NCBI GenBank assembly: GCA_017454105.1
Contig: JAFTDR010000211.1
Coordinates: 1-44,884 of the forward strand
Origin: Desulfovibrionaceae bacterium
GTDB lineage: Bacteria > Desulfobacterota > Desulfovibrionia > Desulfovibrionales > Desulfovibrionaceae
Direction: 5' to 3'
DNA length: 44,884 nucleotides
Notes under the pieces: model-generated
What the model saw: only the letters and a program-made list of their open reading frames with translations
Database searches by the model: none
What the model was told of the DNA's origin: nothing
Made by a program: the position numbers and the translations under genes
In this document: positions 18,232 through 26,512 of the stretch, piece after piece
Layout: each line of letters begins with the position of its first letter
Position numbering within the stretch: the stretch's first letter is position 1

Positions 18232-19482
18232 ATGAGCCGCATAAAAAATCTGCGTGAAGAAGCGCTTGCGCTGCACAAAGACAATCAGGGAAAGATAGAT
18301 ATTCGCGTAAAAGTTCCAGCAAGGGACAGCGATGATCTGACACTTGCGTATTCGCCAGGCGTTGCTGAGCCCTGCAGGGAGATACATAACGATCCCTCAA
18401 CACTTGACCTGTACACGAACCACTCGAATTTTGTCTGTGTTGTGTCCAATGGCACAGCGGTTCTGGGTCTAGGCGACATAGGCGCCCGCGCGGCCATGCC
18501 AGTTATGGAAGGGAAGGCCCTTTTATTTAAGACCTTTGCCGATGTTGACGCTTTTCCTATCTGTGTGGACACGAAGGACACGCAGAAGATCGTGGAGCTC
18601 GTCGAGCTTCTTGGTCCCACATTTGGCGGTGTCAACCTGGAGGATATCAAGGCGCCTGAGTGCTTTATTATTGAAAAGGCGCTCAAGGATCGGGGAATCT
18701 TCAAAGGACCTATTTTCCACGACGATCAGCACGGAACGGCCGTTGTCACAATGGCAGGTCTGCGCAACGCGCTCAAGGTTGTCGGAAAAAAACTTGATTC
18801 CGTCCGGGTCGTCACAAGCGGTGCCGGCGCTGCGGGCACAGCAATCATCAAGCTTTTGATGGCTGTTGGGCTTAAAAACGTCATCATGTGCGACTCAAAT
18901 GGTCCTATCTACGAAGGACGGCCAAAAGGCATGAATCCCTTTAAGGATGAAATTGCGAAAGCAACCAATCCCGACAAGGTCAAAGGGACGCTCGCCGACG
19001 CAATAAAGGGCGCTGATGTCTTTATTGGCGTTTCAGTCCCGAATGCGCTCAATGAAGATATGATTAAGAGCATGGCGAAGGATCCTGTTGTTTTTGCCCA
19101 AGCCAATCCGATTCCAGAAATATGGCCGCTTGAACGGGCCAAGAATGCCGGCGCAAAGGTTATGGCGACAGGCAGAAGCGACTGCCCAAACCAGATTAAC
19201 AACATTCTGGCCTTCCCCGGCATCTTCAGAGGCGCCATTGATGTCCGAGCGACAGATATCAACGATACCATGAAGATTGCCGCTGCGACGGCGCTCGCTG
19301 ACATGGTCAAGGAGAGCGAACTCTCCGAGACCCACATCATACCGTTCTCCTTTGACAAGGAAGTTGCGCCGTGCGTTGCCAAGGCAACGGCAAAGGCAGC
19401 CATAGAGAGCGGCGTTGCGCGCAATCCCATTGATCCCGACGTTGTCGCGGAGAATTTGCGGAAGCGCTTGGCGAACCGCTAG
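18232..19482 (+). CDS. Malic enzyme (malate dehydrogenase, decarboxylating), short form
   Basis: The enzyme oxidises malate to pyruvate and carbon dioxide with NAD(P). The 416-residue short bacterial form shows AYSPGVAEPC, GLGDIGARAAMPVMEGKA, the metal/substrate segment FHDDQHGTA, the Rossmann motif GAGAAGTA and the NPIPEI region. It lacks the phosphotransacetylase-like C-terminal domain of MaeB. ATG 18232 has AGAGG six bases upstream; ATG 18226 would abut that site. As the last gene of the dicarboxylate block it supplies the oxidative branch that balances fumarate reduction. Cofactor preference cannot be stated. Confidence 0.93.
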   Translation: MSRIKNLREEALALHKDNQGKIDIRVKVPARDSDDLTLAYSPGVAEPCREIHNDPSTLDLYTNHSNFVCVVSNGTAVLGLGDIGARAAMPVMEGKALLFKTFADVDAFPICVDTKDTQKIVELVELLGPTFGGVNLEDIKAPECFIIEKALKDRGIFKGPIFHDDQHGTAVVTMAGLRNALKVVGKKLDSVRVVTSGAGAAGTAIIKLLMAVGLKNVIMCDSNGPIYEGRPKGMNPFKDEIAKATNPDKVKGTLADAIKGADVFIGVSVPNALNEDMIKSMAKDPVVFAQANPIPEIWPLERAKNAGAKVMATGRSDCPNQINNILAFPGIFRGAIDVRATDINDTMKIAAATALADMVKESELSETHIIPFSFDKEVAPCVAKATAKAAIESGVARNPIDPDVVAENLRKRLANR

Positions 19483-19489
19483 AACAGAA

Positions 19490-19515
19490 AAAGCGGCTTG
19501 TAGAGAAGCCGCTTT
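19490..19515 (+). terminator. Hairpin directly after malic enzyme
   Basis: AAAGCGGCTT pairs with AAGCCGCTTT around six bases, starting eight bases after the stop. Only three T residues follow, so it probably acts together with the larger hairpin just downstream. Confidence 0.6.
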
Positions 19516-19526
19516 GAGTACGTACC

Positions 19527-19596
19527 AAAAAAAGTCATACCGTTGTCCATGGCAGCTTGTTTTTTTGCCATATCACACAGCTGGTATGACTTTTTT
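19527..19596. terminator. Long-armed bidirectional terminator
   Basis: AAAAAAGTCATACC and GGTATGACTTTTTT form a 14-base-pair stem enclosing a second stem, TGGCA/TGCCA. The T run at 19591-19596 ends transcription from malic enzyme. The A run gives an equivalent T run on the other strand for leftward transcripts. Confidence 0.8.
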
Positions 19597-20073
19597 GTTC
19601 TTATGGCCTTAGGCTTGCGGCAACAAGCGGCCAGGAAATTCTCTTTTGAAAGGACTCGCTTAAGGAGATTGGCATACTCAGATTTCGGTTCCCTGTACTT
19701 TTGCAACGACTTGGGCTTCCTTTCTGACATTCGTGGCGACGCGCTTGCCAAGCCCTTTGGCTGTCAGGATCTCCCTGGGTCAAGAATACTGGCTTTCTCC
19801 GTTATCTTCCGCTTTGTTTACATACGCAGAGCCGGCAGGGGACTTCTACGCATGCCTAAAAGGGGGCCTTTCGAAGGCCACGAGGTTTGCTTTCTTTCCT
19901 CTGGTAGGCAAGCCGCGAAGCGAGCCCCTTGCGGGTTACGAGACACACCTTTCTTGCCACCAGCTGCTCTTGTTCGGGACTTTCACCCTATAGCAAGTAT
20001 TCATGACGGGCACACAAAATACAGTTTTTAAGCGAGTACCTAAAATGGTCACACTGAATAAGCCAAGAATAAT
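19597..20073. other. 477-base stretch without a recognised gene
   Basis: A plus-strand open frame covers most of it but shows no family motifs or ribosome binding site. One perfect hairpin, GGCCTT-TCG-AAGGCC, lies at 19865-19879. The base composition is like the chromosome until about 20040 and turns strongly AT-rich where the radical SAM gene begins. Confidence 0.35.
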
Positions 20074-21012
20074 CTACAGTTGAATTTTTATTATTTTTTT
20101 TAATATATCTAGATTAACAAAAAATGGAATGGGATTTAAATTTAAATCTTTAGCACGTTTTATAAAAAATGCAGCAGCTAAAAGTGATGTATATGATATA
20201 GCTTTTTTATTAACTTCTCTAAAATCAAAAGAAAATTGTACATTTTTTATTTGAAGAGTACGAGATGCAAATACTAAAAAAGATTCTATTTCAGAAATAG
20301 AATTATTCATATCGAATATAATATATTTAAGTTCTATCGCCGTATCAGATGATTTTTTTCTGTATTCAATAATATTATTAATAACTTTATTGTATGCATC
20401 AACACCTTTTACTGCTTTGTATGTTTTAGGTGACGAGCTATCAAGGCTAATGTTAATTTTGGCATAATTCTCAGAAAGTAAATGTGAAATATTTGGAGAA
20501 AACTTAATGGCATTTGTATGTATATATTGTTGCTTTGATATAGAAGCAATATATAGACTTGTATCTTCAAAGTCAGGTTGAATAGTTGGTTCTCCGCCAC
20601 CCCAGCTGAAGAAACAATCATCTTGCAGAACTGATTGATCCTGCAGACTTTTTAATGCTGGAAGTATTTTGTAGCCGACTTGATTTTTTTTCCAAAGATC
20701 ACAATATGTACACCTACAATTACATAAATATCTATGCATATTGAAGCTTACAGCATTAAATTTTGTGCTAATGATTTTACCTAATAATTTACTTTCGTCA
20801 ATATCATAAAGTTCAGGACATCCTTTGCAGATACTGCTTCCACTCTGAATATTTTCAAGGCATTCCTCAATAAATTTTGTGTAATCCTTCATGTTGACAG
20901 CGCCGCCATGAAATTCAAATTGAGGAACGGTTATTCCATGGACATTACAGCAAGGCTGAATGCAAGAAGGTTCAAAGTTAATATCAGTCAGAAATTTATA
21001 ACAAAATTTCAT
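20074..21012 (-). CDS. Radical SAM protein with N-terminal cysteine cluster, in an AT-rich island
   Basis: The 312-residue protein has the radical SAM motif C97-X3-C101-X2-C104 (YLCNCRCTYC) and GGGEPT at 138-143, both needed to cleave S-adenosylmethionine. Before this core lie C17, C21, C22, C62 and C65, spaced like an auxiliary iron-sulfur site of SPASM type but placed at the N-terminus. The start is ATG 21012, eight bases after a near-perfect AGGAGGAA. Codon use is very AT-rich compared with all neighbours, suggesting recent transfer. Substrate is unknown. Peptide or sugar modification is common for such enzymes, but no precursor peptide or glycan gene is adjacent. Confidence 0.8.
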   Translation of the reverse strand: MKFCYKFLTDINFEPSCIQPCCNVHGITVPQFEFHGGAVNMKDYTKFIEECLENIQSGSSICKGCPELYDIDESKLLGKIISTKFNAVSFNMHRYLCNCRCTYCDLWKKNQVGYKILPALKSLQDQSVLQDDCFFSWGGGEPTIQPDFEDTSLYIASISKQQYIHTNAIKFSPNISHLLSENYAKINISLDSSSPKTYKAVKGVDAYNKVINNIIEYRKKSSDTAIELKYIIFDMNNSISEIESFLVFASRTLQIKNVQFSFDFREVNKKAISYTSLLAAAFFIKRAKDLNLNPIPFFVNLDILKKIIKIQL

Positions 21013-21036
21013 AAAATTCCTCCTCATCGTGGAAAC

Positions 21037-21059
21037 CACACCCCTTTAGGGAGTGTGGA
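21037..21059 (-). promoter_or_regulatory. Leader hairpin upstream of the radical SAM gene
   Basis: CCACAC and GTGTGG, extended by a CC-GG inner part, form a hairpin beginning about 10 bases before the ribosome binding site of the radical SAM gene. It could be the end of an upstream unit or a leader structure. Confidence 0.35.
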
Positions 21060-21184
21060 GGAGTGTATTCTTACATTTGTATCCAAACTGAACAATGTCG
21101 TACGACTTTTGATTTTGAATAAGACAGCTCTTACCCGTTTGGTGAAAGATTCTTTGACAATAATACAACGGTTTTTCCAAGATT

Positions 21185-21500
21185 GTGCATTCCTTTATAA
21201 GCCAGGTTGCTACTGCGGTATCAATGAAGAATGGTTTTGCAGCAGGCGAACACAAAGCTGTAGCGGCAAAGGCAGAAAGAGGAGCACCAGAAGTGACAAT
21301 ACATAGGTTTGTTTCCCCTGTAGACATCAAGGGAAAGAAGTCTCTTGCGCGGATAACAGTGAAAGAGTCAAGAAGCGGCGCATCTACTCTATTGAACTTG
21401 CGGACGAAAAAAAGCTCCAGGATAAAGTAAGAAGAAAGGCCGTACATGCCAATACTTCCCTCCACCGAAGCTTTAAAAAAATAATAGCCGAACGTAACAA
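21185..21500 (+). pseudogene. Frameshifted relic resembling the C-terminal module of a large phage protein
   Basis: One plus frame reads HRFVSPVDIKGKKSLARITV and, about 15 bases after that segment ends, the +2 frame continues with RRIYSIELADEKKLQ. Joined, the two pieces resemble the beta-rich C-terminal modules of phage polyvalent/MuF-like proteins (family pattern: 'HxFxxPVxxxGKxYxxxLTVxE' then 'xxLYSIExxE'). The frameshift, internal stops and absence of the rest of the protein indicate a relic. Identification by pattern only. Confidence 0.35.
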
Positions 21501-22558
21501 GCCTGTCAACAACAAAAGCGAAAAATCTTCCGCGTGTACGGATTGGCATACACAAAGAACCAGGATTTTCTGTCGCTTTACAGTTCTTCTGGACTCCTCG
21601 CTTCCTTTTCGTGCGTCGCGGAAGATAAGCCAAGATGCTCTATAACGCGAGGATTTCAGCTTCAACTCGGCAGGGATTGACCGATAGTATTGTACTCCGT
21701 ACATGCGAAATTTTTTTGGATCTTCGATAGGTTTCGTGGGTAAAAAAAGCTACAGGCAGGCAGTGGCATTCCCCGTCGGCCACCCCTTATTGGGCATCTT
21801 ACCTTTGTTGCGCCTCGGTGCTTCAGCAGAAAAACCTGCTCTGCGCCGCATCGAACGCCTCTTTCTACCTTGCAGCGGCGTCCGTCAAGGGGTCGCTTCG
21901 AAGCTCACGCGCCCTTGACTGTCCGCCTTTCTGCTATGGTAGAAAGGCTCTAGTCCTTCGGACGTCGGCGATGCTGGCTCCGAGGAAGCTTCAAGGTGAA
22001 GCAGATCTCACAATGAAACGACTCCGAAGGCGGCATTCGCCAAGGTCCATCGGTTACACCGCGCATGGCAAGGAGGCAAATCCGAGCAAGCGGGAGGACG
22101 CCGAAAACCTTGCATCGCGCAGTGTAGCTGCCCACGACTCATAACGAAGAACCATTTTTTGGGACATACCCAGTAAGAGCACTGCCACGAAGCGGAGGAA
22201 GAAGATCTTTGGCGTCGTGAGTATTTCTCAGCGCAAGTCTCTGCTTTTACGCGAGCTCGCGTTGGCAACAGGGATACGGATCTGCGCGCATGTGAGGAGA
22301 ATCAAAGCGGTCAGGTTCGCCAAGTTTCTGAACCCTTTATACTCTGCGCTCGCGTACGCTTACAAAGATGTCCGTTTGTTTCTGACTTGAGTATACCATG
22401 CGGATACGGGCTTTGAGAACTGTTTGCCCTGATACGTGATGGCATCCCTGTCTGCAAGCGCAACGAAGGGAATCGCGCTCTCCTTTGTCTTTTGTGGGAA
22501 TATCTGCGTCCAGAATTCTATTGTGCGGAATATGCGAGCAATGGGTGTACAAAGAAAC
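21501..22558. other. About 1 kb without an intact gene; includes a hairpin-rich tract
   Basis: No protein family is recognised. From 21925 to 22041 four short perfect hairpins follow one another: GCCTTTCT/AGAAAGGC, GTCC-TTC-GGAC, GCTTC/GAAGC and GGCG/CGCC. They may be part of a structured RNA or decayed DNA. The remainder to 22558 shows nothing I can name. Confidence 0.35.
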
Positions 22559-22584
22559 GTGGTACTGTCGTAGGACAGTACCAC
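22559..22584 (-). terminator. Hairpin downstream of dctM
   Basis: GTGGTACTGTC and GACAGTACCAC pair perfectly (11 base pairs, four-base loop), 14 bases after the dctM stop on the minus strand. The trailing sequence on that strand is GTTTCTTTG, so it is T-rich but interrupted. Confidence 0.65.
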
Positions 22585-22597
22585 AAGAGGCGTCTTT

Positions 22598-23887
22598 TTA
22601 CAGTCCCAAGATCGTAGGCAGGAAGGTGGACAGACTGGGGAAAACAATGATTACGGCAAGGGCCAGAAGGGCGGCCAGAATAAACGGAAGGGCAGCCCGG
22701 CTTATTGCCTCCATGCTTATTTTGCTTATGTTTGCGCCAACGTAGAGATTGACGGCAACTGGGGGGGTGACCTGACCTACGGCCAGGTTTACCGTCATCA
22801 TGACGCCAAACCAGATGGGATCCCAGGCAAAATGGGCAAGAATAGGCAGGAGAAAGGGGAGAAAGACGTAATAGATGGAAATTGCGTCAAGCAGCATGCC
22901 CGCTAAAAGAAGCAGGAAGTTGATCATAATGAGAATAAGCCACTCGTTGTCCGAGAGGGCGAGAAGGGCCTTTGAGCTTTTCTCAATAAGACCAATATCT
23001 GTGGCAACCCAGGAAAAGAGGCCTGCGCAGGTGACGACAATCATCACAACTGCTGTTGAGCGCACACTTGAGCAGAGGATGTAGAAAAAATCCTGTATAG
23101 TCCTGATTTGCCTGTTAATAAAGACACCCACAAAAAGACCATAGAAAACAGCCACAGCCGCCGCTTCCGTTGGGGTGACAATACCGCCGTAGATGCCTCC
23201 GAGAATGACTACCGGGGTGAGCAGGCCAAAGAAAGCCTCGCGAAATGCCCGGCCTATGCCAATGGTCGATTTCTCGCCACGGTAGTTGCAGGAGCGAGAA
23301 ATGACGAAAACCGTCACCATAAGAAAGCCTGCGACAAGCAAACCTGGAAGAATACCGGCAGCAAAAAGAGCTGGGACCGAGACATTGGCTATGCCACCGT
23401 AGACGATGAACGCTATACTTGGGGGAATCACGATGGCAAGTCCGCTTGCGACGGAGACGGTCGCGGCGGAAAAATCCTTGGCATACCCGGCTTTCGCCAT
23501 GCCAGGTATAAGAATGAGGCCAAGAGCCGCGACAGTTGCTGGTCCAGATCCGCTCACAGCTCCCCAGAACGTTGCGACCGCCACAGCCACAACGGCCAGG
23601 CCGCCTGTAACCCCACCAGTGATAGCCTGCACAAAGTTAATTATGCTCTTGGCTATCCCTGCGCGTTCCATAATGAAGCCCGCAATAATGAAAAAGGGGA
23701 TGGCGAGAAGCGGCGGTTTTGCTATGCCCGCGAAAAAATTATACGAGAGCATAGCCAGGCCCTTGTCCCATTTCCAGATGACTATAACAGCTGCCATCCC
23801 TAGGGCAACTGCAATAGGCACCCGGAAGAGAAGCGGCAGAAGAAAGAAAAAGAGAAGCCAGAGCGAGGGGTCAGAGAAACTTTCCAT
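22598..23887 (-). CDS. dctM: TRAP transporter large permease DctM
   Basis: The 429-residue membrane protein is the translocating subunit of a tripartite ATP-independent periplasmic transporter, driven by a sodium or proton gradient. It is almost entirely hydrophobic with about 12 segments. Family motifs include PFFIIAGFIMERAGIAKSII, GGVTGGLAVVAV, AAVSGSGPATVAALG-type sequence (here GAVSGSGPATVAALG), the LPGLLV region, and GGIYGGIVTPTEAAAVAVFYG. The start ATG 23887 is eight bases after the dctQ stop, so the two are probably translationally coupled. It is the last gene of the unit. Confidence 0.94.
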   Translation of the reverse strand: MESFSDPSLWLLFFFLLPLLFRVPIAVALGMAAVIVIWKWDKGLAMLSYNFFAGIAKPPLLAIPFFIIAGFIMERAGIAKSIINFVQAITGGVTGGLAVVAVAVATFWGAVSGSGPATVAALGLILIPGMAKAGYAKDFSAATVSVASGLAIVIPPSIAFIVYGGIANVSVPALFAAGILPGLLVAGFLMVTVFVISRSCNYRGEKSTIGIGRAFREAFFGLLTPVVILGGIYGGIVTPTEAAAVAVFYGLFVGVFINRQIRTIQDFFYILCSSVRSTAVVMIVVTCAGLFSWVATDIGLIEKSSKALLALSDNEWLILIMINFLLLLAGMLLDAISIYYVFLPFLLPILAHFAWDPIWFGVMMTVNLAVGQVTPPVAVNLYVGANISKISMEAISRAALPFILAALLALAVIIVFPSLSTFLPTILGL

Positions 23888-23895
23888 AGATTGTC

Positions 23896-24366
23896 CTAAA
23901 ACGAACGGTCCCTGAAATCCCTGTATGTGCGCTGTGCGATGCGAAAGACTATTAAAAGCGAGAAAAGGGGAACAGCACCCGAGTAGATCCAGTACGGAAG
24001 CTCAAGTGAGTCCGAAACGCGTTCCAGCTCGATTTCATCTAGAATTTCCATGACGCCTGTATAGCCAAGTACCAGAAAAAACGTGATTGAAAGGCCGGCT
24101 ACAAGAAGTGTGAAGAATACACGGGCGGGGACGGGGAGTCTGCTGTAGAGGAGGTTGACGGAGAGATGTGATCTGTCGCGGAAGGCGCAGGAGGTACCGA
24201 GCAAAACCACCCAGACAAAGAGGTTTGTGGTTATTTCCTCTGACCAGGCGAACGAGAAGGAGGAGCAGTATCGGACAACCACATTGATAAAGGCTATTGT
24301 GACCATAAGCGCCAATATGGCTGAGCCGATAAGCTCCTCGCAGTATTTATCAAGAAAAGTCCACAT
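23896..24366 (-). CDS. dctQ: TRAP transporter small permease DctQ
   Basis: The 156-residue protein has four predicted membrane helices and the DctQ signature FAWSEEITTNLFVWVVLLG with an AFRDRSHL segment following it. It supports the large permease DctM and helps dock the binding protein. The ribosome binding site is weak (GAG nine bases upstream). A perfect hairpin terminator separates it from dctP upstream, which should lower its expression relative to the binding protein. Confidence 0.92.
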   Translation of the reverse strand: MWTFLDKYCEELIGSAILALMVTIAFINVVVRYCSSFSFAWSEEITTNLFVWVVLLGTSCAFRDRSHLSVNLLYSRLPVPARVFFTLLVAGLSITFFLVLGYTGVMEILDEIELERVSDSLELPYWIYSGAVPLFSLLIVFRIAQRTYRDFRDRSF

Positions 24367-24381
24367 AGTTGACGACTCGTG

Positions 24382-24413
24382 TTTTTTCGGCCTGGGGTCC
24401 CAGGCCGAAAAAA
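24382..24413. terminator. Perfect palindromic terminator between dctP and dctQ
   Basis: TTTTTTCGGCCTGG and CCAGGCCGAAAAAA pair over 14 bases around GGTC. Read on the minus strand it is a G/C stem followed by six T residues, placed immediately after the dctP stop (24416) and 16 bases before dctQ. It is probably an attenuator that sets the ratio of binding protein to permease. Confidence 0.85.
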
Positions 24414-24415
24414 CC

Positions 24416-25486
24416 TTACTTCGCTACTTCGATGTCGCGCAATGCCTGATCGACGATATCTTTACCTATAGAGTTTGTCCATTTCTCACGGACTTTTTTT
24501 GTGGCCTGAATAAATTCCTTCATATTGCTCGCGCTTGGTGTGACAACTGTCATACCATTTTTGGCAAGTTCAGCGTAGGGTTCCTTAACTGCCGGCACTT
24601 TGTTGATGGACTCAAGGTAGGCGAGATAGGAGGGATCCTGGCCAAGACGCGAGAGGGCCTTGCTGTATTTTTCCATAGCCTGGGCGCACTCAAGCAGGAT
24701 TTTCTGATCTTCCGGTGTAAAGCTCTTCCAGATATCGTTATTGCTGCAGAGAAGCAGAGGATCGATGACATAGTGCCAATCACAGTGGAATTTGTGATAC
24801 AGCCACATTTTTGAGGGAATATTGATGCCTGTCGTCGGGTTTTCCTGGCCGTCAACTGTTCCCTGCTGGAATCCGACAATGGCCTCGCTCCAGTTGATCG
24901 TGGTCGGATTGGCGCCAAGGGCCCTGAAGGTGTCGATAAAGATGGGGCTTCCGACCACGCGGATTTTCATGCCCTTCAGATCGGAGAGGCTTTTGACTTT
25001 TTTATTTGTCGTCAGTTCGCGAAAGCCGTTTTCGCCCCAGCCGATGAAGTGGACGCCCTTTTTCTCGATAGCGTCAATGAGCATCTTCCCGGATTTCCCT
25101 TTTTCAATCGCGTCGATTGCCTTGTAGCGGTCTTGTGCCTGGGCCACGAAGAAGGGCATACAGGGCAGGTTCAACTGTTTCACCTGGGGAGACCAGTTGA
25201 TCGTGGATGCGAGAGCGAAGTCGATTGTGCCGTTGCGGACAAGAAGAAATTCCGAGGTCTGCATGCCGCTCATAAGCTGGCTATTGTGATAGACCTTGAT
25301 GTTGATGCGTCCGTTTGTCTTTTCGCGGACAATATCGGCAAAATACGTTCCTGACATCCCCCATCCTGACGAGGCGCCAGGAACTATGCTCATTTTATAT
25401 TCTTTCTTATATTCTGCTGCTTGAGCCAGACCAAACGTCGAAAGCACAAGCATGAAGCAGCAGATGGCGACTACAAGACGTTTCAT
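24416..25486 (-). CDS. dctP: TRAP transporter periplasmic binding protein DctP
   Basis: The 356-residue mature-plus-signal protein captures the substrate in the periplasm. A classic signal peptide (KRLVVAICCFMLVLSTFGL, then AQA) precedes mature AEYKKEYK. The family core KIRVVGSPIFIDTFRALGAN carries the conserved arginine that binds a carboxylate group, followed by WSEAIVGFQQGTVDGQENP. This supports a C4-dicarboxylate or related organic acid; the exact ligand is unknown. ATG 25486 is chosen because GGAGG lies about 11 bases upstream; a frame from 25504 starts inside that site. Confidence 0.93.
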   Translation of the reverse strand: MKRLVVAICCFMLVLSTFGLAQAAEYKKEYKMSIVPGASSGWGMSGTYFADIVREKTNGRINIKVYHNSQLMSGMQTSEFLLVRNGTIDFALASTINWSPQVKQLNLPCMPFFVAQAQDRYKAIDAIEKGKSGKMLIDAIEKKGVHFIGWGENGFRELTTNKKVKSLSDLKGMKIRVVGSPIFIDTFRALGANPTTINWSEAIVGFQQGTVDGQENPTTGINIPSKMWLYHKFHCDWHYVIDPLLLCSNNDIWKSFTPEDQKILLECAQAMEKYSKALSRLGQDPSYLAYLESINKVPAVKEPYAELAKNGMTVVTPSASNMKEFIQATKKVREKWTNSIGKDIVDQALRDIEVAK

Positions 25487-25509
25487 AGCCAAAAAAACCT
25501 CCACAGGGT

Positions 25510-25539
25510 AAAAAAACAGCCTGACCTTTTCACCTCAGG
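25510..25539 (-). terminator. Terminator overlapping the AEC permease stop codon
   Basis: On the minus strand CCTGA and TCAGG pair around GGTGAAAAGG, followed by CTG and seven T residues. The 5' arm contains the TGA stop of the AEC gene (25537-25535), and only 23 bases then remain before the dctP start. It would reduce read-through from AEC into dctP, unless dctP has a promoter within the AEC gene. Confidence 0.55.
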
Positions 25540-26512
25540 AGAAAAGTGGAAGTATCCCAAGGGCAAGGACAGGAAGAACGATAAGCAGCGCGACAGTACT
25601 CACGATCCAGCAGGCATTGGCGAGATCCAGATCGAGAGAGAGAAGGGCCGGAGGGATGAGCGCATTCATGGCGACCGGCATGCTTGCAAGAACAAGGCAA
25701 ATCTTAAAGGGGAGGCCGTCTGCCACATGCTGGAAGCCTGCGGCGTAGGCCAGACTTCCGATGAAAAGCGGCACAAGAAGAAACTTTATGGCCGCAATGC
25801 ACAGACAGCTTTTTGGATAATGGCCGAGTGTTTTAAGACGCAGGCCAAGACCTATGGAAAAAAGGGCAAGGACTGCGGCTGAAACGCTCATGACAGTTGC
25901 GAGATCGCTCAAACATTCAGGTCTTCGGATGCCGAGCATGTTGAAAAGAATGCCTAGGCCCAGGGCAAAAAGGACGCAGACGATAAGCCGTGTTAGGCGG
26001 AAGCCCTGCACGGAGATGCCGGCTGCGCCGCTTCCCCTATAGCGGGCTGCGATTGGCATCGCGATTCCGTAGTACACGGCCTCCTCGCAGAGCCTGTAGA
26101 GGGCAACCCAGGCTATACTCTCTTCGCCAAAAAAAACCACGCAGACAAGGGTGCCAATTGCGCCAATGTTTGAAAAGGTGCCGCAGCAAAACAGGCTTCC
26201 TGTCTGTTTGGGGCTAAAGCGCAGAAGGCGGGCCGCACAAAGGGCCAGGGCACCGCCAGACGACCAGGCGAGGATGCCTAGAATCGGAAAAAGGAGCAGG
26301 CGTCCGTCCGGTGCCGACATTCCCCAGAGAGAAAGCATGGAGGAGAGCGGAAGCAAAACAAAGAAAGCCAAAAATTGCAGGCGATTGCGCAGACTGGCAA
26401 GTCTGTTTTCAGCACCTGCACTGTCAGTTTTTCGCAGTTCCCGCACGCGGTAGAAATACCCGAGTGCGGGACTTGCAAATATGAGCAGAACAGAAACAAG
26501 AAGGCGTATCAT
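25535..26512 (-). CDS. AEC-family (auxin efflux carrier-like) permease
   Basis: The 325-residue inner-membrane protein has about ten hydrophobic segments and the Mem_trans (PF03547) layout. It contains GTFSNIGAIGTLVC in the first half, which matches the NxG-type motif of this family, and PVAMNALIPPALL in the second half. Bacterial members transport malate, malonate or other small organic acids, often in facilitated or efflux mode. That role would fit the adjacent TRAP system, but the substrate is inferred from context only. Its ATG overlaps the stop of the upstream HD-GYP gene by the sequence ATGA, so translation is coupled. Confidence 0.8.
   Translation of the reverse strand: MIRLLVSVLLIFASPALGYFYRVRELRKTDSAGAENRLASLRNRLQFLAFFVLLPLSSMLSLWGMSAPDGRLLLFPILGILAWSSGGALALCAARLLRFSPKQTGSLFCCGTFSNIGAIGTLVCVVFFGEESIAWVALYRLCEEAVYYGIAMPIAARYRGSGAAGISVQGFRLTRLIVCVLFALGLGILFNMLGIRRPECLSDLATVMSVSAAVLALFSIGLGLRLKTLGHYPKSCLCIAAIKFLLVPLFIGSLAYAAGFQHVADGLPFKICLVLASMPVAMNALIPPALLSLDLDLANACWIVSTVALLIVLPVLALGILPLFS

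Noticed and set aside
19543-20031. 162-residue plus-strand open frame
   Set aside because: It starts inside the malic enzyme terminator, has no ribosome binding site and no recognised motif.
21046-21633. 195-residue minus-strand open frame upstream of the radical SAM gene
   Set aside because: It shows no family features, and the opposite strand carries recognisable phage-protein text across a frameshift.
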